DNA from: Haematococcus lacustris
Taxonomy: Eukaryota; Chlorophyta; Chlorophyceae; Chlamydomonadales; Haematococcaceae
Reading direction: 5' to 3'
Length of the DNA stretch: 64,000 bases
NCBI GenBank assembly: GCA_030144725.1
Contig: JASKMD010000019.1
Coordinates: 555,596 to 619,595 of the forward strand
Part shown: piece by piece, positions 55,118 to 64,000 of the stretch
Layout: every line of letters begins with the position of its first letter
Numbering within the stretch: the first letter of the stretch is position 1
Translations under genes and position numbers: made by a program
Notes under the pieces: model-generated
Database searches by the model: none
Told to the model about the DNA's origin: nothing
The model's input: the letters and a program-made list of their open reading frames with translations, nothing else

Positions 55118-57162
55118 ACCGCTAAACTTCAACCGCTGCACACGTGTGACACCTGGCGTGTGACCACACTATTTTTGACGGCGCGCTGGCTGCTGCCTGG
55201 CTGCTGAGCCCGCTGGATGCTGAGCTTCAGCGGTCGTACACGGTCAACCTGCTTCGCTGTACTTCTGACAGATCGGCAGGTTAGCTAGCCGCTGGCCAGT
55301 GGTGCGCCTGCAGCAAGTGATGTGACAGTTGAATAGGTGCAGACAGCAACAGGTCAAGGGTTGTGCACAGGGGAAGCTTAGCCATATAAATAGCAACACG
55401 CCACACTGACTGAGGAAGGGACACGTGCTCTGAACTCTTGAAGCCAGGCTACATGGACCCCACGAGCAAGTAGCAATGATGAGCAGGTGAGCAAAGTGCT
55501 CAGACATCAGCTGAGTAATGCCCCAAGGTGGGAGCAGTAGGGTGCAGCTGCTCAGGCCTGTTGGGTTGCTTATGATGGCTGAGTCAGGTGAGAGACTGAC
55601 AGTCTAAGGCTGCCTACAATGCCCCACAGGGCAGATGCCAATCAATCTCGACCACCGTCAAGACATCGGACGCATCCTTGCATGCGTCATGTGAAAGCCC
55701 ACCATGCATCAGGTGCACACGCAAGGGTTGTGGGAGGCAAAATAAAAATGAGACTCCACTCTCTTGTGAACATCATCTTCGGGCTTGTATGGCTAAGCAA
55801 TAGCTTGTTGCCAAGATGCAGCGAGTGCAAGTGCAAGGTCATGGCAGCCAGAGTCCCACCCACACCAGAGCCAGGCAGCACTTATTACACCAAGCATGAG
55901 GACGTGCTAGCAATGACCCCTGGAGCTGTCCCCTGAGGCACAGCTGCCTGCAATGCAGGCCAAGGGCATGGGCTGCATGAACATGGGCTGCAAGCTGCCA
56001 CCAGGCAGCACACCCAGGGTCCAGCAGTAGCCTATAGGTCAGTGGTGCATGCCAGGCTTTCTTCAGGCCGTATGGTCTCACATGAATCTGTTATTGCTGG
56101 TGGGTAGGCCCTTAGACCGTCAGGCTGCCGAGGGAGGCGCTGCATTGTGCTATGATGTGTGCAATGGCTTGCAAGGCTAGCAATGTGACTGCTTGCATGC
56201 GCAGCGTGAGGCATGCTCTGCTGATGATGAGTTGTTGATGCCCAGCTGCTGCTCATGATGATGCTGTTGCTGTTACTGATGATGATGATGCAACTCAACC
56301 CTGCTGCTTTAACATAACAGGCACAGTACTCAAAAAACCACATTCGCTGCACTCTCAAGACGCATCATCTTGACGGCATGAGAGGGGGCAAGTTACCTGC
56401 GCGTCGGGGATAGGTAGTGCTGCTCCGGCCTCTTCGTCGCTCTCCGTTTATTCAGCGTGCTCAGGAGACTGCAGATGCAACGGCAAGGAGCTGCTGATGC
56501 ATGAAACTCTTTGTGCTCGCATTCTCAAACCTGCATGGTGCAATGTATCCAATCCAGGGCGTTGTTGATAGACGACATAATGGGACAGATGCCGTGACAT
56601 GCCTAAAGCTAGATACACCTGTGTCAAGGGCGTCAAAAGAGGATTCCGAAAGCTCTAGCTGAGGCCAAGTTATCCAGCCAGCCAGCCAACCCTATCCAAC
56701 CCTAGTAAACTTGGGGGGATGCTCCATGCCTACCCACTGCCTACAGATGAACAAGCGGAGCGTAGCTCTACTACGGTCAAGCTGAGGTGCGACCCCATGC
56801 ACTAACCAGCCAGGCCATCCAGCCCGTGGAGTAAGACCAATTGGTGAGCACCTTGAGGCATATTCATTCATGTCCGGCTTTCTGATCATCATTGTGATGA
56901 TCACCATTGATCATCAGCCCTGCTGATTTCAAAATTGTTAAGTAAGACTCTTCAACACGTCTGCAGAGCTAGTAACCACACTCACTGACGCAGTGATCGT
57001 TTTACAGCAGTGGTCGCTTTCATAGGCTGCAGGAACCAAGCACCACCAGCACGACTCCACCATTACCTCCCAGGCCTCACCCGCCCCTCCTCCACTAGCC
57101 CCACTAGGCCCCCAGCCTACCCGCCCCCCAGCCACCCAGCCTACCACCGCCCCCCTTCTCTC
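55118..57162. other. Intergenic, no gene recognised
   Basis: About 2 kb upstream of the DUF4604 gene. Short frames only; GATGATGATG-type repeats near 56225-56290. No transposon ends were seen. Confidence 0.4.
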
Positions 57163-57851
57163 ATGAGCTCATGGGCAAGAGATCAAGGAAGGCACATCGT
57201 ACCCACTAAAGGCTCTGAGCAGCTTGCCACGGGCAGGCTTCCTACATTGCCCAGGCTGCGGCGGGCAGGAAAGAAGCAGACTGCCGAGACTTGCAGGCTG
57301 AGGTGCAGCGGCTGGTGGGTGTGGAGCGATCACTAGTGGGCACTGTGGACAGGTTGCCGGCCGACCCCAACCACCTGCAGACAGCGCACCAGAACCAACA
57401 GGGTGAGCACGCAGTTTTGCAGGAGGTGGCAGCAGAAGCAGCAGGTACCATCCACTCACTACGGGTGGCTCAGGGTAGCCTCCAGGGGCGACTGCACATC
57501 TACTGGCACAAACGCTGCCCCCACCTTAAGCAGAAGCTGAGTTTGCAGATCTTGGAGCAGCATCCTGTCTCAATGGTGGGCATGAGGCGGAGTGCAGAGG
57601 CTGGCTTAGGCAGGCTGGATAGCCATGGCCAGTGCACGGGCAGCATGGGGGCAACGTGCACAACCTGGCTGGCCAGTGCGGTGGTGAGGGTGTCAGTCAC
57701 ACAGCCATGTTTGCCGGACTTTGGCCATGTGCAAACGACGAGCAGGGCAGAGCAACCCAGCCACGCCAGCCACGCACCCTCACCAACCAGCATCTTGATC
57801 TCAAACCAGGAGGGGTTTGTGGGGAGACCCGCGGCCAAGACTGCACCCTAA
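57163..57851 (+). other. Possible coding fragment, unrecognised
   Basis: A plus frame from about 57291 to 57851 reads QAEVQRLVGVERSLVGTVDR, QNQQGEHAVLQEVAAEAAGT and then a Ser/Pro-rich end at TAA. The first half looks like coiled coil, and an upstream frame (AGKKQTAETCRL) could belong to it. There is no recognised domain and no clear splice chain. It may be a gene fragment, transposon cargo or chance. Confidence 0.2.
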
Positions 57852-58296
57852 GACTGCACCCTACCTTTGCTCACCACTTCTTGAGCTCCGTCAGACTTTA
57901 TAATGGAGACTAGTATTAGCTGCCACGCCCTAGCCAAGTGCCGCTGGGCTATTGTCCTTGAGCAGTGTCTCGTCCCCAACCCACACAGGCCCTGGTTGTT
58001 TTTTTTTGTGGGGTTTACCTTTCCTTCCACCCCAGACGGCGATTCTCTTACTTGTCCCTCTGTTTCCCCCGTTTTGTTATTAATACATAGAGTTCAACTG
58101 CTCTTATTTTGGCGACGGTTGTGAAAGGGAGGGAGGTGCTGAAACCATCTACGTGTATTTCCCTATGCAAGTTTAATCCTGTGACCGTGTGAAAGTGGCC
58201 TCCGTGCGTGATCAGGTCGGCGGACCATGTGCGTTGCACTGCAGATCATCGCTGTTCATAGTGACCCCGACCACCGCGGTGAACAGCCGCGTCGCG
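57852..58296 (+). promoter_or_regulatory. 5' flank of the LamG-like membrane protein gene
   Basis: No exon was found; the promoter and 5' untranslated region of the downstream gene should lie here. It includes a T9 run near 57999. Confidence 0.35.
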
Positions 58297-61200
58297 ATGT
58301 CGCGCAAATACTTGGGTTCTGTGTTCTGCAGCTGCGTCATTGCATTGGTTTGGGCGAGCATGGCCGCTGCCCAGCAGCCCCTGCCGCTGATCGACTGTAC
58401 CTTTACAAGCAACGCAACAGCCTCGGACGCTCAGTTGTGTCCCATACTCAATGCCAACAGGTACATGAGGGTACAAACAAGCGGTTCTAGCGCCGCAGCA
58501 CGATGCGGGCAGCCGACAGCTGTGCGGCACATTTAAATTTGCCAGCGGCACCGACTCGCTGCGACGTAGCATTGACCGTATCACATACCTTGTCTTGACC
58601 GCGCATTTTACGCGTGCCAGCATCCATCCTTCCTTCTTTGCCGTGTTTGCCCAGCTCCATCGCTCTCGTCGCCGATAGTACCTGGGGCACGGCGCTGAGC
58701 TGCTCCCCGCCAGCTGAGGCAGTTAACGAAAGCCTGAGCCAGTGGATCTCGTCCCTCCCCGTGATCGAGGCTGTTCCGTACGGTGAGACGAGCATTATGT
58801 CGAGCACCGAGTGCTCTTGCCCTCTCCCTTGCAGAAGAGGAGCTGAGGATAAGGGTACAGAGGCATGACAGGCAGGATAGGGTCATCAGCACATGACATG
58901 TAACATAGATGTGGGATGCTGATGTACAGGTTCGGCTGGTCCATTTGCAATCAACCTCTGGTTCAAGCCAGAGAACTTGACTGGCACCAATACCTCGACT
59001 GGGCAGTTTCTTTTCTCCCAGGTTCCTGGCACTCTGGTGAGTAGTTGCCGTGACAACACCTGGATCAGCAGTCTGCAATTGTGGCAGCCCCCTTGCATGT
59101 GTGTAAGAGGACATGCTTCATAATGCTTATATACCGTGTGTGTTATTACTGCAGGCCTTCCGTGGTGCCAACATTTCAGCTGAGCTTAATGCATCTGCTC
59201 CTACAACAAACTATACTGGGAATGTGACCCAGGCTGCAGGGGTCCCCAGCGTGACAGAAATGCTTAACACAGTTTTGGCTCGCCGGGCTGCTCGCAATGC
59301 CACCCAGCCACCTCCTTTGGACAGCACGCCTGCATCTGAAGCGGGAGGCACTGTTCCAGCCATCACCCGGAGGACTGCACTGAGGCATTTAATGCAGACC
59401 CCACCTACTGCGGAGTCATCTGCTCAAGCTAATCAGCCAGACGCCAGCATTCCAACCATCACTGTCACCCGTCATGCCTCGAACGAGTCTCGCGCTAGTG
59501 GTGCTACTTTCCCTAACCAAATTCAGGTAGGTCGCTTCCTTCTGTGTGATCACAAGCCACCAAGGTGGCATTGTTGCCAGTATTTGTTTTCTGTACCATG
59601 CATTGGATTGCTTGGCAGCATGTCCAGAATGCCTCTGCTGCAACTAAGCAAGTGTACGATTGGCCTCTTCTCCAGAATGTATCTTCTGCAACTAAGCAAG
59701 TGTACGATTGGACTGTAGGTGTTCTTACCGGCTGGTTCTGATCCAGCTGTGGGCACTGTGCGTACCCTCGTGCGTGATGCTGACGATGGCGGTACTGAAC
59801 CCTTGTTTCTGGATTCTGATGGCCTCATCAACAACCTGGATGGCATCAGCAATGACCCTTTTCACCCACAGGTCAGTCTAAGCACAGTTGTGAACGTAAG
59901 GGTTGCTGTGGCTTTCAAGTCAATCCCCCTTACCTGTAACCTGGAATGACATGACGGTATGCTTACATCAGTGCACTCTGGCGATGCTTGTCAAGGTCGA
60001 GGCAAGAGTGCTAACACGCTTGCGTGCAGATACGTGAAGGTGTCTGGCACATGCTGACAATCACTACTTTGAAGGCATCTGTGCCGCTGTCCAGTCAGTC
60101 CACTGAGGAGTACCAAAGTCAGGCAATCAACACCTCAACCGTCTCCACTGGGACGCCCAAAGGTTATGCCATCTACCTGGATGGCATGCTGGTGGGCAAC
60201 CTGGCTGACACCCCTTCTCTGACTTCTCCTGTGGGCGGCAATCCTGGTCTGCACCCCCTGGCTACTGGTGGCGGTCCTATGCGCTTTGGGAATGGGAGCA
60301 TCCATGTTTGTGTTGGTGAGCGGCTCTGTCTTTGCAAGCATTACCACTAGCATGTACATCTAGCATGTACATATCCCATTCCACAAGCACTGTGCAGATA
60401 TGTATGGTGCACCAGCATGTATGACACCAGTGTCACATGTGCAGTGCATCTCCATAGGCACGCAAGCTCCATAGGAGGTACCTAAACATGACTGTACCAG
60501 GGCCAAATGCTGTGTCAATGATGCAGGTGCGGACCTCCTTCCAGACTCGCTGTTCCTGGGCCGCATTGCACACCTGAAGGTTTTCGATCATGCACTTAAC
60601 ATGGAGGAGATCCAGCGTCTCAATGCAGATGACATGGCCACTATGACAGCCGCTGGTAAAGTAGAGGCAGCGGCAGTAATAGCCGCTGCTGACACTCCTG
60701 TCTTTTGGTCAACCTTCGATTCAGGCCTAGGAGCAGCTCGCAACCAGTCAGACATGACCCCTCAGCAGCAACAGCAGCAGCAAGTTGTGGTGGGCCCTGA
60801 CGGGACTCCACAGAGTGTGGGAGGCAACCCTTATCTTAACACAGCCCCACCCACAGAAGCTATTGTCAAAGGCAACGACACTATGCCTGATGCTCATGGA
60901 GTCACGGTGCTGCTACCTGAGGACGTAGGCAAGCAGTCAGCACCATCAAAAACATCGGCCCCCCTGGAGAGTCAGTTAGACTCCCTCGATACCCATGATA
61001 GCAGCAGCTTGGAGGGGAGTGTCAGCAAAGAGACAGCCACTGCCCCCCCTGACATACTCCCACTCCCTGCTGGCAGTAACAGCTCATCTCGTGCAGCACT
61101 GCCACTGGCAGGTGGCAGAGATGCACCAGATCTTCATGGCACTGCATCAGTTGCCAGCCCGCCGGGACACGGGATGGTTGTTTCGCTGCCAGAAGACATG

Positions 61201-63129
61201 CTTGCCAAGACAGTGGGTTCAGGAGGCATGCCTGAGGGGGCAGATGGCTTGGCTGCTCTCAACACTTCCCTGCTGCAGCAGCAGCAGCAAAAGCAGCGCG
61301 GTAGCAGCGACAGTGTGGTAGCAGCGCCTAGCTCGGATTCCTCCCCTTCCTTGACCTCCACCATCCAGTCCTCAAATAGTGGATCCAAAGCACCCATTGC
61401 ACTGAGCATCTCCCTGGGTGTGTCACTGGGGGTTTGTGCTGCCCTGGCAGTGCTGGTTGCCGCCCTCCTCATTGCCCGTGCGCGTCGTCCTGAGGAGCTA
61501 GCTTCAGCAGCCTTGGCAGGTACCCTCTATGCCCCCACTGGGCTGAACCCAGTGGACGGCCTGCTGCACAGAGTGCACAGAGGTGTGAGCAGTCTGAGCA
61601 GGGGTGTGGTGCCAGCGCCCTCCCCTCGTCCTCTGCTAGGCACCCTGCCTACAGCCTCAACAGGCTTGCCTGCTGCTGGCACGGCCCCCCGCCAGCACCG
61701 CCGCCACAACAGTGCCGATGCAGGACTTGGCTGTGTTCAGATGCCTCCTTCACAGCTGGTCGTGCAGGACAACCCTGCTCATGCTACACTGCTGGTCACC
61801 ATGGCTCGCTCCGACACAGCTCGTGGCGACAGTGCACAAGCAACGTCAGATGATCAGCACTCGTGCACCAGCTTCAGCACCACTGCTCCTGCTGTCAGCT
61901 CACTAGGTGGTAGCCAAGGACGCTTTACTCTCTGGGGCAGCGTGAACAGCCTGTTCTCACATGCCAGCCGGTCCCTGCTCAGCAATGGTCCTACCAGTCA
62001 TCAGCCAGACACTCTACCAGCGCAAGGCAAGGCAGCACACAGCTCTGCAGCAGCACCCTCTCCAGATGGCAAGCTCGATGGCAAGAGACGCATTCTTGCC
62101 CTGCCGCTGTTCAGCACTGGCAAGCAGCATGGCCATGCAGTTGCCTCCAGTCCTCCCTGGCGTAACCTCAACCTCAGCCCTAAGCAAAAGCCTGCCACGC
62201 ACTTGGCCATGCCAGGGATCATGGCATCTCCTCGCCCTGGCCCTGCTGGCATGAAGACCCCTCCTGCCAAGTCCCACCCTAGCCAAACTGGCAACATGGC
62301 TGCTGGCCTGGCCCATCCTCTTGACTCACCTGTCTCCTTCGGGTCCCGTGTGCCAGCTCAGACTACACCTGGCAGCTTCAGCTCAGCTTCCTTCACCACA
62401 GCACGACTGAGGCATACTGCTGGTGGGGCTTGTGCCACTCCTGGCTCAATCCTTACAGCAGCCGAGGCAACCACCCCCCAGGTGCCTGCAGTCAGTAATG
62501 CAGCCAAGCAGCTACACCGTGCAGCTGCAGCCAGCTCCTTTGTAGGTGGCCGCAAGGGTGCAGTGCCAGCATCCCCCAGCACTGGAGCTGCCTTCAGCCC
62601 TGGTGTTATGACTTCCAGCGCCAGTGTAGCAGGCCAGTCAGCCAACAGGGTACAGACTCGCTTGCGGGCAGCGCGTGCAGGAGCAGAGTCCAGCAGCTTC
62701 ACTGCAGGTGGAGGGGTTCCAGGTGCCTTGGGGCTCTTGATGCTCGGTGCACGCGCCCAGACTGAGCCAGGTGCACCTCCATCGCCCACAGCTCAGTGTC
62801 AGCCACCTACTCCACAAGCTGGTGGCCCTGAAGAGGTAAGCATGGGTGACTTATCGTGTAGATTATCATGCCACCTTTCACCCTGTTAGCCCTGTTCGTT
62901 TACAAATGCTGCACCACATCCATAACACCAGCATTCCCTCGTGCTTTATGATGTTTGTGCCTTGTGTCGTCATTCACAGTATTTACTACACTTTGCTTGT
63001 GCCTGGTTGTACAGTATGCTCTCAGAGTCACATGCATATCTGTTATGCCATGAGGTTCCAAGCATGTTGCCTTTGTGTCTGCAGGCTGCGGTTGAGACGC
63101 CCTCGGCAAGCAAACAGCATGCTGTGTAA
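58297..63129 (+). CDS. Single-pass membrane glycoprotein with LamG/ConA-like ectodomain
   Basis: Eight exons keep phase: 58297-58460, 58655-58782, 58930-59036, 59155-59526, 59719-59871, 60030-60315, 60527-62835 and 63085-63129, giving 1187 aa. The N-terminus is a signal peptide (SVFCSCVIALVWASMAAAQQ). The ectodomain has many N-x-S/T sites and a concanavalin/LamG-like pattern: GPFAINLWFKPENLTGT, WHMLTITTL, GYAIYLDGMLVGNL and FLGRIAHLKVFDHALNMEEI, the last being typical of the terminal strand and helix of LamGL domains. A transmembrane helix (LSISLGVSLGVCAALAVLVA) follows at about residues 693-718, then Arg-rich ARARRPEE and a tail of some 470 residues rich in Ser, Ala and Pro. Topology suggests a cell-surface receptor or wall-binding protein; no kinase domain is present. 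The ligand is unknown. Confidence 0.85.
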
Positions 63130-64000
63130 TCGCCAGCAGCATGGTAGCTGCCATATGTGAGGATTGTTTCTTCTTGCAGATGCACTCCATAGAGCAAACC
63201 CTGCAAGTCATCGTAGCATGTAGCATCCTTGTTCACAGTCTTTCCATCTGACACTGCGCAGGCGAGCGCTGCCGGCACTTGCAGGATGTAGAAGTAGCAA
63301 CTGCCTGCTTGCTGCTGCAATGTCATGTTCGGCAAGTACGACTGTTTCAGCCTTGACTTTGTAGTTATATATGTACATACAATGGGCATGCGTAGTTCAG
63401 AGAGCACGAGACAATGTTTACAGTGAGCGAGCCTTTGTGATTGTTTCCAGCTGTCGATGCAAGTAGTGCTGATTAATCAGTAGTTTGATATGCTTGATCT
63501 GTGTCGCGGCGAGGTGAGGGGCACTAAGGCCGCCGCAGTATGACCGACAAACTGCCTAATTCCTCTGTTATGGTAGTACTGATGACGGGTGAGGGTGTCA
63601 TGCGCTGTAAACTCTGCCTGGGCACAGCTGATCCTAAGTAGGAAATTACCGGTGTGTAGGACACGTGGTTCCTATCTGAGTATTGCACAGTCTTGGATGG
63701 AGCATTTCGGCAGCTACGCAGTGCAACATGATTCAAGTATGTTTAGAATTCGTGTCTTTTATCTCATGCGGGCATCGCTGCATCCGACATTGCGGCATCC
63801 GACATTGCGACTAATAGCGGCTGCAAACATTCAGGAACGCACGCTGCCGGGCAATAACAGCACCTTGCGGGGGCGTGCGTATTGCACACACATTGATCCT
63901 ATCACTCTATGCTTGTGAATGGCATGCTCATCCTCATAGGCTTTTGCAGTGGCCGTGGTCAAGCCTAGCTGACTGCACACCCCATGCAAAGCCCGGCTAT
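63130..64000. other. 3' untranslated region and downstream flank
   Basis: No further gene was recognised before the window ends. A small direct duplication (GCATCCGACATTGCG) occurs at about 63780-63810. Confidence 0.4.
63606..63610 (+). terminator. Candidate TGTAA polyadenylation signal
   Basis: TGTAA lies about 480 nt after the stop of the LamG-like gene, a distance similar to that of the candidate site after the pherophorin-like gene. A short motif, so weak alone. Confidence 0.35.

Noticed and set aside
57500..57838. Minus-strand 112-aa frame
   Set aside because: No domain, no splice context, and it overlaps a slightly better plus-strand frame.

Overview
The window reads as nuclear DNA of a chlamydomonadalean (volvocine-lineage) green alga, possibly Haematococcus-like. 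Evidence: genes split into many short exons with GT-AG and some GC-AG introns; GC-rich sequence with long Ala, Gly, Gln and Ser runs; a pherophorin-type extracellular-matrix gene; TGTAA candidate polyadenylation sites; and GC-rich micro- and minisatellites. Nothing looks bacterial. Species assignment is inference only. Gene models were built by hand from splice sites, reading phase and protein motifs; those called complete keep phase at every junction.

Layout. (1) 0.4-14 kb is host genes: a Cdc14-type dual-specificity phosphatase (minus, 447-5160), a coiled-coil protein (minus, 6096-9078) and, divergently, a NUP50-like nucleoporin with a RanBD domain (plus, 9673-13972). (2) 14.2-27.2 kb is almost entirely mobile DNA: a Fanzor-like gene tail, a foldback element, a 964-bp deletion derivative, a hAT element with a seemingly intact 929-aa transposase, a 1.3-kb TIR element with 7-bp target duplications, and a 3.75-kb TIR element with 4-bp duplications that encodes a Gln-rich coiled-coil/gag-like protein. 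(3) 27.8-33 kb holds a pherophorin-like gene with a 45-bp coding minisatellite, then satellites including about 660 bp of (GGGGC)n. (4) 33.4-49.8 kb alternates a decayed Fanzor-like copy, a VOC/glyoxalase-family gene (minus, 35722-37257), an unrecognised coding fragment, a gutted pogo-like element, and a three-layer nest: a TIR element interrupted by a Ty3/gypsy chromovirus, itself interrupted by another TIR element of the same kind as the outermost one. (5) 49.9-64 kb returns to host genes: a DUF4604/KIAA1143-like gene with in-phase TPR exons in its middle (minus, 49940-55117) and a large single-pass membrane glycoprotein with a LamG-like region (plus, 58297-63129).

The host genes do not form an obvious pathway; they are separate eukaryotic transcription units. 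The coherent story is transposon activity: several families are recognised by matching terminal inverted repeats with target-site duplications, and their nesting gives a relative order of insertion. The items most worth a second look are the gag-like gene inside a cut-and-paste-type element, the TCAGG/7-bp-duplication family, the in-frame A_AAA_AAC frameshift heptamer of the gypsy element, and the TPR insertion in the DUF4604 gene.
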